DNA from: Amycolatopsis jiangsuensis
GTDB lineage: Bacteria > Actinomycetota > Actinomycetes > Mycobacteriales > Pseudonocardiaceae
Length of the DNA stretch: 64,000 bases
Assembly (NCBI RefSeq): GCF_014204865.1
Contig: NZ_JACHMG010000001.1
Coordinates: 4,800,501 to 4,864,500, forward strand
Direction: 5' to 3'
The notes beneath the pieces are model-generated. The model had not been told where the DNA came from. It saw only the letters and a list, made by a program, of their open reading frames with translations, and did no database searches. This document shows positions 8,028 to 17,212 of this stretch, in pieces. Numbering within the stretch: position 1 is the stretch's first letter; every line of letters begins with the position of its first letter. A program made the translations under genes and the position numbers.

Positions 8028-9236
8028 GTGCCGAAAATCCTGCAGCGGCCCGACTTCCGCCGGCTCTGGCTCGCCGACGCACTGAGCCAGCTCGGCACCC
8101 GCGTGGATTTCCTCGTGCTCCCGCTGCTCGCGACCACGACACTGGCCGCGTCGGTGGTTCAGGTCTCGCTGTTGCGGACACTGAGCACGCTCCCGTACCT
8201 GCTGCTCGGCCTGCAGGCGGGCGCGTGGTGCGACCGGATGCGGAACCGGCCGGTGCTGATCACCGCCGACCTGGCCCGAGCGCTGCTGATCGGCTCGGTC
8301 CCGGTGGCCGCGCTGTGTGGCATGCTCACGCTCGGCCACCTGTTCGCCGTGGTCCTGCTGACCGGCGTGTGCACGGTGTTCTTCAACGTCGCGCACCAAA
8401 CTTACCTGCCGCTGCTGGTCGAGCGATCCGCGTTCGCGGAGGCCAACGCGGCCCTGCAGACGAACATGTCGGTCGCCGCCATCGCCGGTCCGGGACTGGG
8501 CGGACTACTGGTGCAGGCCGCCGGAAACGCAGGCGCGATCGCCGTCGACGCGCTGTCCTACCTGTGGTCTGCGCTGTGGCTACGCCGCATCCGCACACCG
8601 GAGGCGGCACCCGAGGCGGCGGAGCGGAATCTGCGCCGGGAGATCACCGAAGGACTGCGCACTGTGCTGCGGCAGCCGATCCTGCGGTCGACCGCGGCGT
8701 ATGGCGCACTGTCCAGTCTGTTCCAATCGATGTACCTGGCGGTCTCGGTGGTGTTCCTCAGCCGCGATCTCCACCTGGCACCCGGGGTGATCGGCCTTCT
8801 CAGCGCGGTGTCACTCCTCGGAGCGCTGCTCGCGGGCGTCGTCGCGCAGCGCATCGGGGCCCGGTTCGGCGCGGCGCGGGCGCTGCTCTTCGCAGCGGTG
8901 GTGTACGGCGGTTCATTCCCCCTCTACGCGTTCACCACCGCGGGCTGGGGCCTGACCTGGTTCGTGGCAGCCGGGCTCGGTTCGGGCTTCGGGATCATCC
9001 TGCTGAACGTCTACACGACCAGCTTTCGTCAGGCTGTCACGCCACGGCCGCTGCTGGGCCGCGTCACCTCGGTCACGCAGACGGTGCTGTTCGGCGCCGC
9101 CCCACTCGGAAGCCTGCTCGGAGGCGCGATCGCGGAAGCGGCGAACATCCGGGTCACGCTCTACGTGTGCGGCTTCGGCCTGCTCGCGTCGACGGCGATT
9201 CTGTTCGCCACGCCGTTGCGTCGGCTGCCCGGCTAG
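8028..9236 (+). CDS. Major facilitator superfamily exporter (DHA3-like)
   Basis: 402 residues with a GTG start. About twelve hydrophobic segments are visible, with the N-terminal FRRLWLADALSQLGTRVDFLVLPLL typical of actinobacterial drug/macrolide exporters of the DHA3 type, and an Arg-rich cytoplasmic loop near WCDRMRNRP. It probably exports a drug-like compound by proton antiport. Its stop overlaps the stop of the convergent TetR gene by four bases. Confidence 0.85.
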   Translation: MPKILQRPDFRRLWLADALSQLGTRVDFLVLPLLATTTLAASVVQVSLLRTLSTLPYLLLGLQAGAWCDRMRNRPVLITADLARALLIGSVPVAALCGMLTLGHLFAVVLLTGVCTVFFNVAHQTYLPLLVERSAFAEANAALQTNMSVAAIAGPGLGGLLVQAAGNAGAIAVDALSYLWSALWLRRIRTPEAAPEAAERNLRREITEGLRTVLRQPILRSTAAYGALSSLFQSMYLAVSVVFLSRDLHLAPGVIGLLSAVSLLGALLAGVVAQRIGARFGAARALLFAAVVYGGSFPLYAFTTAGWGLTWFVAAGLGSGFGIILLNVYTTSFRQAVTPRPLLGRVTSVTQTVLFGAAPLGSLLGGAIAEAANIRVTLYVCGFGLLASTAILFATPLRRLPG

Positions 9237-9772
9237 CGCAGGCCGTCCAGCAGCACTCTCACCAAACGCTGGTCGCCGGGCGAATGCCGCTCTACGGCAA
9301 GGGCCGCGATGATGAACGCGCGCAGGTCGTCGCCGTTGATGTCGCTGCGTACGATCCCGGCCGCCTGCCCACGTTTCAGCAGCGCGGTGAGGTTCTTGCG
9401 GAACCGTTCGCCGACCTCCGCCTTGTAGGTGGCGCCGCCCGCCTCGCCCAGTGCTTCGCAGATCGCGCGGTTCCGGGACGCCTGCTCGATCACGCGGGGG
9501 AAGTACTCGTAGAAGGCCTCCGCCGGCGCCTCAGCGTCGATCAACTCCTGCGCCTCGTCCGCGTACTGCTCCAGCCGCTCCGCGACAACAGCCTGGAACA
9601 GCGCCTCCTTGCTGGGGAAATGCCGGTACACCGTGCCCGCGCCGACACCCGCCCGCCGGGCGATGTCGTCGAGCGGCACGGCCAGGCCGTCGGCCGCGAA
9701 CGCCTCCTCGGCGGCCGCCAGGACCCGAGCCCGGTTCCGTCGCGCGTCCGCACGCAGCGCTGACTTGTCCAC
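9233..9772 (-). CDS. TetR-family regulator
   Basis: 179 residues from a GTG preceded by AAGGAGG; the frame runs further upstream without a better start. The N-terminal helix-turn-helix is VPLDDIARRAGVGAGTVYRHFPSKEALFQAV. The C-terminal ligand domain is all-helical. It converges on the MFS gene, a common regulator/exporter pairing, and has a 16-bp palindrome just upstream of its own start. Confidence 0.9.
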   Translation of the reverse strand: MDKSALRADARRNRARVLAAAEEAFAADGLAVPLDDIARRAGVGAGTVYRHFPSKEALFQAVVAERLEQYADEAQELIDAEAPAEAFYEYFPRVIEQASRNRAICEALGEAGGATYKAEVGERFRKNLTALLKRGQAAGIVRSDINGDDLRAFIIAALAVERHSPGDQRLVRVLLDGLR

Positions 9773-9795
9773 CGGAAGCCTCCTTTGCTGACCAG

Positions 9796-9811
9796 CGGAA
9801 CGCTCGTTCCG
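9796..9811. promoter_or_regulatory. 16-bp palindrome, probable TetR autoregulatory operator
   Basis: Perfect inverted repeat CGGAACG-CT-CGTTCCG lying 24 bp upstream of the TetR start at 9772. Its size and symmetry match TetR-family operators. Confidence 0.65.
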
Positions 9812-9910
9812 TAGCGCCGGAAGCGGGTGCACCGTTCCGATTCACGTCCATTCTCCTGGCGCTGAGGGAACGTTTCCACTCGATTGCCGGTCGGCGCCGG
9901 ATCACCAAGG

Positions 9911-10699
9911 TCACGGGGTCGCCGTCTGCGCGTCGGGCGGGACGAACAGCTGCTCCGCGGTGCCGGCGAGCCAGTCCCACACGCCGGGCACCAGGAGTAC
10001 CGCCGCGACCGCGAACAGCGGGAAGACCAGCCGGGTCTCCACCTTCTTGCCGGTACGCAGCCGCAGGGGCTTGGGTGGGCGGATCTCGTACCAGGTCTCG
10101 CCCGCGATGGGCAGCGGGAACAGGAACGGGCAGCCCGACTCGGTCAACGAGTCACCGAGGCAGTGCACGAAGCAGCCGGCCGCCACGGCCACGCCCAGCC
10201 AGCCGGAGATCTCCGCCAGCTGGCCTTCCCGGTCCGGTGGGGCGGTGAAGAACCACCAGGCCACCGCGCCGCCGTAGACCGGCAGCAGCCAGTCGCCCAG
10301 TGCGGACTCGGCCAGCAGCAACCCCAGCAGCAGCACGGCGAGCACGGCCCACAGTCCCCCTGCGGAACAGCCCGCTGACGTCGCCGCGCCGAGTCCGGCG
10401 GCGAACAGGACGGTGTGGGACAGGTGCCGGTGCGTGCCGGTCACCTTCTCGTCTCGGGGGCCCTTGGTCAGCGCGTACACCCCGGCGGACAGCCGGCGCA
10501 GCAGCCAGGACAGCGCGCCGGTCAGCCAGCCGAACAACCGGGACGCGCTGGCCCCCGGATGATCCAGGTCGGGCAGCAGGGCGAAGCCGGCCGTGGTGGC
10601 GGCGAAAACGACTGCCTGATGCACTGTGCCGGCACCGACCGCGGGCGCCAGGGCAAGGCCCGCGCACCAGCCGGTCAGGGCGTGCGTGCGCCCCATCAT
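9911..10699 (-). CDS. Membrane-bound metal-dependent hydrolase, YdjM-like
   Basis: 262 residues with five or six hydrophobic segments. Conserved His/Asp clusters of the family are present: MGRTHALTG at the N-terminus, LLPDLDHPGA near residue 45, THRHLSHTVLF near 90, and HCLGDSLTESG near 185. These are thought to bind metal at the membrane face. The cellular substrate of the family is not established. Confidence 0.8.
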   Translation of the reverse strand: MMGRTHALTGWCAGLALAPAVGAGTVHQAVVFAATTAGFALLPDLDHPGASASRLFGWLTGALSWLLRRLSAGVYALTKGPRDEKVTGTHRHLSHTVLFAAGLGAATSAGCSAGGLWAVLAVLLLGLLLAESALGDWLLPVYGGAVAWWFFTAPPDREGQLAEISGWLGVAVAAGCFVHCLGDSLTESGCPFLFPLPIAGETWYEIRPPKPLRLRTGKKVETRLVFPLFAVAAVLLVPGVWDWLAGTAEQLFVPPDAQTATP

Positions 10700-10753
10700 C
10701 GTGGTCGTCCCCCAGGTCGCGAGCGATTTCCGCGCCGCGACCGTACCGGGGGA

Positions 10754-11107
10754 TCAGGACTGCGGGTCCTCCGACACGCTCAGGTGCTCGGCTACGCCGG
10801 TGAGCTCGATCACGCGGCTCACCGCAGGGCTCGGCACGACCTCGAGCTCGACGTGGCGCTCCCCGGCGTCGCGCTGGGCGTGCAGGACGACGTTCAGCGC
10901 CGAGGAGTCGAAGAAGGTCACCCCGGTCAGGTCGGCCACCACCCGGTGGGACTTCTCGTCCGCGATCAGCCCGGCAAGGGTTTCCTGCAGCTGCGGACTG
11001 GTGAGCAGGTCGAGCTCACCGGTGACCACCACCCTGGGTTCGGCGGCCGCGGTGTCGAGCGTGATGCCGAATCCGGGCGGAGTGGCGTTCTGGTCGGCTG
11101 CGGGCAT
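10754..11107 (-). CDS. STAS-domain anti-sigma-factor antagonist
   Basis: 117 residues forming one STAS domain: RVVVTGELDLLTSPQLQETL, then DLTGVTFFDSSALNVVL, where the Ser after Asp is the usual phosphorylation site. In partner switching the unphosphorylated form captures an RsbW-like kinase and frees a sigma factor. The RsbW/SigF-type genes about 0.7-1.5 kb away are likely partners. GAGGAG precedes the ATG. Confidence 0.9.
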   Translation of the reverse strand: MPAADQNATPPGFGITLDTAAAEPRVVVTGELDLLTSPQLQETLAGLIADEKSHRVVADLTGVTFFDSSALNVVLHAQRDAGERHVELEVVPSPAVSRVIELTGVAEHLSVSEDPQS

Positions 11108-11324
11108 GCAGTTTCTCCTCGTCAGGCGCTGCTCCTGCGCCGGTACGCGCCTGTGGTCTCAAGCGGCAACCGTGTCACGGTTCCAAGGCATCTGGAAACT
11201 CAACCCTAACCCAGTGGGTGACCGCCGCTGCGGCGGCACGGCTTCCCGCACTCGGCGACCCGGGACCGCACACGCACTACGAACCCCGCGTGCCACTTCG
11301 CACGCGGGGACAGCCGGGGACGGG

Positions 11325-11630
11325 TCAGGCGGTGAACGCCTTGCGCTTCGCCCGTCGTTCGCGCATGAACAGCTCCCGCCGCTCGATCTCGCCGAGACCA
11401 CCCCAGATTCCGTACGGCTCCTGCACCGCCATCGCGTGGCTGCGGCACTGGGCCAGGACCGGGCAGCTCTGGCAGATCGCCTTCGCCCGTGACTCGCGGC
11501 GCTCGCGCGCGGAGCCCCGCTCGTTGTCGGTGTGGAAGAACAAGCTGCTGTCCGCACCTCGGCAGGACCCGCGAAGCTGCCACTCCCACTCCTCGGCGAC
11601 CACGTTGGGCAGCCGGCTCACGTCAGCCAT
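11325..11630 (-). CDS. WhiB-family iron-sulfur regulator
   Basis: 101 residues. The four cluster-binding cysteines are in GSCRG and ICQSCPVLAQC (C-x2-C-x5-C), followed by the signature GIWGGLGEIERRELF and a basic tail RERRAKRKAF for DNA binding. WhiB proteins sense redox or nitric oxide and bind RNA polymerase sigma region 4. It is divergent from the anti-sigma/sigma pair. AAGGTG lies upstream of the ATG. Confidence 0.95.
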   Translation of the reverse strand: MADVSRLPNVVAEEWEWQLRGSCRGADSSLFFHTDNERGSARERRESRAKAICQSCPVLAQCRSHAMAVQEPYGIWGGLGEIERRELFMRERRAKRKAFTA

Positions 11631-11700
11631 CTCGTCCCACCTTTCCCGGGATCGGCACTCCGACCGCTACATGCCCGCCGGTCGCACGGGTCAAACGCGG

Positions 11701-11726
11701 GTTTGGTTTGCTCACACCCCGGGCAT
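11701..11726 (+). promoter_or_regulatory. SigF/SigB-type promoter upstream of anti-sigma/sigma operon
   Basis: GTTT at 11701-11704 and GGGCAT at 11721-11726 are 16 bp apart, close to the GTTT-N15/16-GGGTAT consensus of actinobacterial SigF/SigB promoters. It lies about 55 bp before the GTG of the anti-sigma gene, as expected for an autoregulated operon. Confidence 0.6.
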
Positions 11727-11780
11727 GTGCAGACCGGGCACCACAGAAGACGGCGTAGCCCGCCGGAGAGAGGACAGCAC

Positions 11781-12197
11781 GTGGAGGAGAACGCCCCGCT
11801 CGAGCGCGAGGACGCCCAGCTCATCGAGGTGCGGACGGCAGCCATCCCGCACGTGGTCCCGACCTTGCGCACGATCGTGGCCGACATCGCCATGCGGCAG
11901 GACTTCGACCTGGACGCGGTCGAGGATCTGCGGATGGCCGTGGACGAGGCCTGCTCGATGCTGCTGCCCGCCGCGGCGGACGGCAAGCTCACCTGTGTCT
12001 TCTCCTGGATCGAGGGCCGGATCGAGGTCACCGTGTCGGTGCTGTCGGACGAGGCCGACCACGGCGACGACACCGGCCTGTCCTGGCAGCTGCTCACCGC
12101 GCTCGCCACCTCGGCCCGGCGCACCGTGACCCCGGCGGACGGGCGGTATCTCTCGCGGGTGCAGCTGGTCCGGGAGAGCGAGGCGGCCCCCTCGTGA
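11781..12197 (+). CDS. RsbW-like anti-sigma factor (GHKL ATPase fold)
   Basis: 138 residues from a GTG with AGGA upstream. The N-box-like helix LDAVEDLRMAVDEACSMLL is present, followed by a beta-rich C-terminal part. Such proteins bind SigF/SigB-type sigma factors and phosphorylate STAS antagonists. Its stop overlaps the start of the sigma gene (GTGA), supporting stoichiometric expression. The G-box glycines are not obvious, as in many actinobacterial UsfX-like members. Confidence 0.85.
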   Translation: MEENAPLEREDAQLIEVRTAAIPHVVPTLRTIVADIAMRQDFDLDAVEDLRMAVDEACSMLLPAAADGKLTCVFSWIEGRIEVTVSVLSDEADHGDDTGLSWQLLTALATSARRTVTPADGRYLSRVQLVRESEAAPS

Positions 12198-12970
12198 CCG
12201 AGCCCGCCGGCGGCGACGAGCCCACCGACGTGGCGGCCCTGTTCCACGAACTGTCCACTCTGCCGGCGCAGGCACCGCGCCGTGAGGAGATCCGCGACCA
12301 GCTGGTCCGCGAGCACCTCGAACTCGCCCGCAACCTGGCCCGCAAGTTCCGCAACCGGGACGAGGCGATGGACGATCTGGTGCAGATCGCCACGGTCGGC
12401 CTGATCCACGCGGTGGACCGCTACGATCCCGGCCAGGGCACCGATTTCCTCGCCTTCGCGGTGCCGACGATCTCGGGCGAACTACGCCACCACTTCCGCG
12501 ACAACAGCTGGTCGGTCCGGGTACCGCGGCGGCTCAAGGAACTCAACGCGACGATCTCGGCCGCCCGCGAGGAACTCACCGTGCGGCTTTCCCGTGCGCC
12601 CCGGCCGAGCGAGCTCGCCCAGCACCTCGACGTCCCGATCGAAGACGTCTACGAGGGGTTGAGAGCCGGGCAGGGCCGCTACGGCGCGTCGCTGGACAAC
12701 CTGCTGGAGAACTCCGCGCACACCCGCTTCGGCGCGCCCGACGCGAACCTCGGGCAGGCGGAGCTGCGCGAGGCGCTCCGGCCGATGCTGGACAGCCTGC
12801 CCGAACGCGAGCGCAAGATCGTCGCGCTGCGGTTCGGGTCCGGGATGAGCCAGTCGGACATCGCGCGTCGCGTCGGGGTCTCGCAGATGCAGGTGTCCCG
12901 ATTGCTGGCCGCTACGCTGGCGAAACTCCGCACCGGACTGTCCGAGACAGACATCACCGAAGGCACCTGA
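12194..12970 (+). CDS. SigF/SigB-family stress sigma factor
   Basis: 258 residues from a GTG overlapping the preceding stop. Region 2 reads LARNLARKFRNRDEAMDDLVQIATVGLIHAVDRYDP and FLAFAVPTISGELRHHFRD; region 3 SVRVPRRLKELN; region 4 LPERERKIVALRFGSGMSQSDIARRVGVSQMQVSRLLAATL. This is the group-3 SigF/SigB/SigG class controlled by partner switching. The promoter motif at 11701-11726 suggests that it drives its own operon. Confidence 0.93.
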   Translation: MTEPAGGDEPTDVAALFHELSTLPAQAPRREEIRDQLVREHLELARNLARKFRNRDEAMDDLVQIATVGLIHAVDRYDPGQGTDFLAFAVPTISGELRHHFRDNSWSVRVPRRLKELNATISAAREELTVRLSRAPRPSELAQHLDVPIEDVYEGLRAGQGRYGASLDNLLENSAHTRFGAPDANLGQAELREALRPMLDSLPERERKIVALRFGSGMSQSDIARRVGVSQMQVSRLLAATLAKLRTGLSETDITEGT

Positions 12971-13039
12971 TTCGCCTCGGACGCGGTTGGGTAAACACCA
13001 CAGTGCGAGACACGGAAGAGGCTGGGAGGTGGGAAGGCC

Positions 13040-13450
13040 ATGACGACGTCGAAGCTGCCGGCGATGCGCACCACTGCACCGGACCCGGTGCGCTTGCACC
13101 TCCCGGATGACGTCACCGCGCCTGCGGTCGCCCGCCACAAGGTACGGACCGCGCTGGCTTCGATCGACCTGCCCGGGCACCTGCGTGACGACGTGCTGCT
13201 GGCCACCTCGGAGCTGGTGACCAACGCCGTCGAGCACGGGGAACGGCCCGAGCGGCTGGAGCTGATGCTGACTACCGACGAGCTGGTGGTGTCGGTGTTC
13301 GATCGCGGTTCGAAGATCCCGGAGCTCAAGGAGCCCATGCCCGCCGCGGCGCGTAGCCGCGGTCTCCAGCTGGTGCACGCGCTGTCCGCGCGGTGGGGGT
13401 ACGACCCGGCCGAAGGCGGCAAGTGCGTGTGGGCGGCCTTCGCCCTGTGA
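13040..13450 (+). CDS. RsbW-like ATP-binding serine kinase / anti-sigma factor
   Basis: 136 residues with a clear GHKL ATPase fold: N-box DVLLATSELVTNAVEHG, G1-like VFDRGSKIPEL, and SRGLQLVHALSARWGYDP at the C-terminus. It is a second kinase-type partner for the STAS proteins of this window. It starts 69 bp after the sigma gene and could be cotranscribed with it. Confidence 0.9.
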   Translation: MTTSKLPAMRTTAPDPVRLHLPDDVTAPAVARHKVRTALASIDLPGHLRDDVLLATSELVTNAVEHGERPERLELMLTTDELVVSVFDRGSKIPELKEPMPAAARSRGLQLVHALSARWGYDPAEGGKCVWAAFAL

Positions 13451-13479
13451 CGCGTCCCGGCCGGTTCTAGGATCGGCGG

Positions 13480-14460
13480 ATGGAGACTCGTGAGATCGCC
13501 CGTCTGGGCCGTGCGGTATCGGTCGTCGGGCTCGGGTGCTGGCAGCTGGGTGGGGACTGGGGTTCGGTCGACGAAGCCGACGCGATGAGCGTGCTCCACG
13601 CGGCTGCCGACGAAGGGGTCACGTTCTTCGACACCGCCGACGTCTACGGCGACGGGCGCAGCGAGACGCTGGTCGGCCGGTTCCGGAAAGAGCGTGGTGA
13701 CGACGTCTTCGTCGCCACGAAGATGGGCCGCCGGGCCGAGCAGGTGCCGGAGAACTACGTGGCCGCGAACTTCGCCGAGTGGAACGACCGGTCGCGGCGG
13801 AACCTCGGGATGGACACCCTCGACCTGGTCCAGCTGCACTGCCCGCCGACTCCGGTGTACTCGACCGACGCGGTGTACGACGCGTTGGACGATCTCGTCG
13901 AGAAGGGCCGGATCAACGCCTACGGCGTGAGCGTCGAGACCTGCGAAGAAGCCCTCACCGCGCTTCGCCGCCCGAACGTCGCTTCCGTGCAGATCATCCT
14001 CAACTGCCTGCGGCTCAAGCCATTGGAGCAGGTCCTGCCGGCCGCGGCCGAGGCCGGCGCCGGGATCATCGTGCGCGTTCCGCTGGCGTCCGGCCTGTTG
14101 TCCGGCCGGTACACCAAGGACACCACCTTCTCCGACGACGATCACCGCACCTTCAACCGGCACGGCGAGGCTTTCGACGTCGGCGAAACGTTCGCCGGGG
14201 TGCCTTTCGAGGCAGGCCTGGAGGCGGTGGACCGGTTGCGCGGCCTCGTACCCGGACAGCAGACGCTCGCCCAGTTCACCCTTCGCTGGATCCTCGACCA
14301 GCCTGGCGTGAGTGTCGTGATCCCGGGCGCGCGCAACCCGGACCAGGCACGCGCGAACACCGTCGCGGCCGGGCTTCCGGCACTGTCGGCGGAAGCTGCC
14401 GCCGGCGTGCGCGCCACGTACGACGACCTGATCCGGCCACTCGTGCACGACAAGTGGTGA
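13480..14460 (+). CDS. Aldo/keto reductase
   Basis: 326 residues. The AKR catalytic tetrad is visible: Asp and Tyr in FFDTADVYGDG, Lys in VFVATKMGRR, His in LVQLHCPPTP. The C-terminal NADP-binding stretch VVIPGARNPDQARAN is typical of the YajO/PdxI-like group. It reduces small aldehydes or ketones with NADPH. It follows the RsbW-like gene by 29 bp and may share its transcript. Confidence 0.9.
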   Translation: METREIARLGRAVSVVGLGCWQLGGDWGSVDEADAMSVLHAAADEGVTFFDTADVYGDGRSETLVGRFRKERGDDVFVATKMGRRAEQVPENYVAANFAEWNDRSRRNLGMDTLDLVQLHCPPTPVYSTDAVYDALDDLVEKGRINAYGVSVETCEEALTALRRPNVASVQIILNCLRLKPLEQVLPAAAEAGAGIIVRVPLASGLLSGRYTKDTTFSDDDHRTFNRHGEAFDVGETFAGVPFEAGLEAVDRLRGLVPGQQTLAQFTLRWILDQPGVSVVIPGARNPDQARANTVAAGLPALSAEAAAGVRATYDDLIRPLVHDKW

Positions 14461-14500
14461 CCGGGCGCTCGCCTCGTTCCGACCGGTGCCTTCCTCCGGG

Positions 14501-15148
14501 CTAGGCCGGGCAACGTCGCAGCATGTCCTCCAGCGCGGACTTCTCCCCGATGGTGATCGTGAGCCCGTAGTAGTGCTTCACCGTGATCCAGTCGGTCGCG
14601 TACGTGCACCAGAACGACACCAGCGGCGGCTTCCACTCGTCCGGTGCCTTGTCGCTCTTCTGCTGGTTCAGGTTGTCGGTCACGGCGAGCAGCTGCGGGC
14701 GCGTCAGGTCGTTCGCGAACTGCTCACGCTTGTCCTGTGGCCAGTCCCGCGCGCCGCTGGCCCATGCCTGACCGAGGGGAACCATGTGGTCGATGTCCAG
14801 GTCGCCCGGCTTCGTCCAGGTCTCTCCGTCGTAGACGCTGTACCAGGTCCCGGACTTCGGGTTGCAGTCCTTGCCCGCCGTGACGTCCTTGCCGTCGCGC
14901 TTCAGCACTGATTCGCGCGTGTTGCAGCTGTGCCCCTGGCTTGCCCAGTGCGGGAACTTCGTGCGCGAGTAGCCGGACATCGACGTGCGCGCGGCGATCT
15001 GCAGCTCGGCCAGCTGCTGCCCGGCGTCTCCGTCCGGCACCGGTTCGGCATCCACCTCACGGCCGGAGTACCACCAGATGCCGGCCACGGCGAAGACGAG
15101 CACGACCACGAGCGGCGCGATCCGCTGCACGGAGAAAGTCCGGGACAC
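14501..15148 (-). CDS. Secreted HNH endonuclease-family protein (DUF1524-like)
   Basis: About 215 residues from a GTG (start not backed by a good ribosome binding site). Residues 11-25 are hydrophobic (APLVVVLVFAVAGIWW), giving a signal or anchor. The domain carries GDLDIDHMVPLGQAWASGA, with the HNH His, and DNLNQQKSDKAPDEW further on; paired cysteines fit an extracytoplasmic location. These proteins are predicted extracellular nucleases. Confidence 0.8.
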   Translation of the reverse strand: MSRTFSVQRIAPLVVVLVFAVAGIWWYSGREVDAEPVPDGDAGQQLAELQIAARTSMSGYSRTKFPHWASQGHSCNTRESVLKRDGKDVTAGKDCNPKSGTWYSVYDGETWTKPGDLDIDHMVPLGQAWASGARDWPQDKREQFANDLTRPQLLAVTDNLNQQKSDKAPDEWKPPLVSFWCTYATDWITVKHYYGLTITIGEKSALEDMLRRCPA

Positions 15149-15236
15149 AGTCCGGCAGTATGCCCGCCACCACCGACAACAACGCGCGGACACCCGGCTC
15201 GCCGCTGGGTACCCGCCGCTCATTCCGGAGGAAACC

Positions 15237-15581
15237 GTGGGCTACCAGGAACGCCGGGTGGCACTGATCGCCAAGCGGGCCGCTGCGCACCTCGAGCCGG
15301 GTGAACGCATCCAGACCGGGTTCATCGCGCAGACCGGTTCGTTACTGTTCACCGCAAAGATCTGGACCTTTGTGGTCACCGACCGCGCCGTCCTCATCGT
15401 GGGCGGCAACCAGGTCCAACGGCTTCCCCGGGATGTGAGCTTCGGCGAACCGAACGGGATGTACCACCGCATCGAACTGGATCGCCGGTACAAGGTGCAC
15501 CGGCAGTACTACCCGGAGATCACCGCGGCGAACGAGGCGCTGCGCGCAATGCGCTCCGGCGAGCAACCGGAAGGGCACTGA
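15237..15581 (+). CDS. Hypothetical protein, possible PH-like beta domain
   Basis: 114 residues from a GTG with CCGGAGG upstream, divergent from the HNH gene. The central part (TGFIAQTGSLLFTAKIWTFV, then TDRAVLIVGGNQVQRLPRDV) looks like the beta sheet of small bacterial PH-like domains. No signal peptide or catalytic motif is evident. Function unknown. Confidence 0.65.
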   Translation: MGYQERRVALIAKRAAAHLEPGERIQTGFIAQTGSLLFTAKIWTFVVTDRAVLIVGGNQVQRLPRDVSFGEPNGMYHRIELDRRYKVHRQYYPEITAANEALRAMRSGEQPEGH

Positions 15582-15753
15582 CCACACGGACTTCGGACGG
15601 TGCAGGAAGGCGCTTCGCGAGCCTGGGGTTCGACCATGCCAGCCGACGCCGAGGGCGAGCCCGGAAGCGGTGTTCCGACGAATTCGGGGACAAGCACGCG
15701 TTTCTGTTCTTCGCCCTCGAGGCTGCCTGATCACTTCACCGGGGCTATTTGTG

Positions 15754-16074
15754 TTAAAGCGAGGGACGCCAGGCAGGAATGGTGCGGTCCAGGGCACGCT
15801 GGACGATCCACGACGGTACGAGAAAGAAGCGGATGTCGGCGAATGCGCATTCGAGCCACAGGTTGACCAGCACGGTCAGACCTGCGGAACCGCAGAACGT
15901 GACCCCGGCCAGGTCGGCGACCAGGTTACGGGGACGGCGCCGCAGCGCGTCGGCGAATTCCGCCTCCAGTACCGGTTTGCTGATGGCGTCCAGTTCGCCG
16001 GCCACCTCGAGCGAAACGGTTCCGCCCGCGGACGTCGTCACCACGGACACGTTCAACGGGGTGAAAATCGCCAC
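15754..16074 (-). CDS. STAS-domain anti-sigma-factor antagonist
   Basis: 106 residues from a GTG preceded by GGGAGG. STAS core: TVSLEVAGELDAISKPVLEAEF and DLAGVTFCGSAGLTVLVNL, with Ser after Gly at the usual phosphorylation position. It is the second stand-alone STAS protein in the window and could feed the SigF-type module at 11.8-13.4 kb. Confidence 0.88.
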   Translation of the reverse strand: MAIFTPLNVSVVTTSAGGTVSLEVAGELDAISKPVLEAEFADALRRRPRNLVADLAGVTFCGSAGLTVLVNLWLECAFADIRFFLVPSWIVQRALDRTIPAWRPSL

Positions 16075-16480
16075 GGTCAGCCTCCCTCGCACACACCACA
16101 CCGGAAGCACCACTGTCCACGGGGCGGACAGCCGAAGGCGGGGAGGGAGATTCTCGATACGCACAGCCTGAGACCGACGCGACCTGGCGAAACCTCAGGC
16201 CGGCGTGCTCACCGTCCCGTGCGGACACCGTCTCCGGTCGCCGGGATCGCGGGCATTGGTTATCGTGTCGGGCACGCCGGGTGGGACCGGCACAGACCTG
16301 GGCCAGGCAACCGATCCCACCCGTGCCGACGTCGCACGGCGTCCGGTACACCCGGGGCACGGATCAGGAGTGTGCAGCTCTATCCGTGCTCCGGGGTACC
16401 TCATGGCGCTGACGCGAACCGTCGGACTCCGTGCCTCGGCCTGCCTTCCGCACACACTGCGGGCGGCCTCGGCAGGAGAC
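16075..16480. other. Gene-free stretch
   Basis: About 400 bp between two leftward genes. Overlapping open frames occur on both strands, but none has a ribosome binding site plus a protein-like composition. It presumably holds the promoter of the STAS gene. Confidence 0.4.
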
Positions 16481-16840
16481 TCAGTTACCCTGCAGGCTTC
16501 CGCCGTCGATGACGCCGCCCGAAGCGCAGTTGTACGGGGACTCGCCGGACGCCTCGTTCTCACCCGGCGACAGGATCGGCACGCCGATCCCGTTCAGGGC
16601 GTTGCGAACCGGAACCTGGACGCCGAGCACGTTGACATCGTTACCGCACAGGCCAAGTGTGCCGTTCACGTTGTGCAGCGCGTCGATGTTGTTCAGGTTC
16701 ACGAGGCCGACCTGGCCCTGGTCCCCACCGCCGTGGTGACCGTGGTGGCCGCTGTCCTGCGTGTCGGCGGCCGCGATGCCACCGAACATGAAGGCGCCGG
16801 CCGCCATCGTGGCGGTCACGAGACCGATCTTCTTCAGCAT
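16481..16840 (-). CDS. Small secreted chaplin-like protein
   Basis: 119 residues. A Sec signal peptide (MLKKIGLVTATMAAGAFMF, cleavage near AAA-DT) is followed by a His/Gly-rich stretch and a hydrophobic core VGLVNLNNIDALHNVNGTLG, CGNDVNVLGVQVPV, GIGVPILSPG. Two cysteines (LCGND and YNCASG) could form a disulfide. The Asn/Val-rich CGNDVNVLGV motif resembles chaplin-type surface proteins, but this is not a canonical chaplin. A paralogue lies at 21732-22079. Confidence 0.75.
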   Translation of the reverse strand: MLKKIGLVTATMAAGAFMFGGIAAADTQDSGHHGHHGGGDQGQVGLVNLNNIDALHNVNGTLGLCGNDVNVLGVQVPVRNALNGIGVPILSPGENEASGESPYNCASGGVIDGGSLQGN

Positions 16841-17212
16841 TCGAACTCCTCTGGGGCTTCGATGATCGAAGTCGACGATCACCGACTCTGACGATTGCGT
16901 CCACGGATTCGGCAATGAAGGTGTGTAATCCGAACCGCGTGAGGGAAACGTACCGACCGATGGTCGCCATTTCCACCGCACGCCACCATCGTGTCAGCTG
17001 CCGACCCGTTGACCGGCCTACAAGACCTCTTTCGGGTCGTCCGCCGCGTTATTGTATGTCGGACAACAAGATTCACCTCACGATGACATCAAGCTCGTTG
17101 CGGGACAAGGCGTTTCGCTACGATCGGCACGATATTCTCTTACGCGCGCACGGAAAGACCCTGCATCGCCGGGATCAGGCGATACAGAGCCGCAACGGGA
17201 ATTCGGGTAGCG
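16841..17212. other. Gene-free stretch upstream of small secreted protein gene
   Basis: About 370 bp with no convincing coding frame. It must contain the promoter of the secreted protein gene at 16481-16840. Confidence 0.4.
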
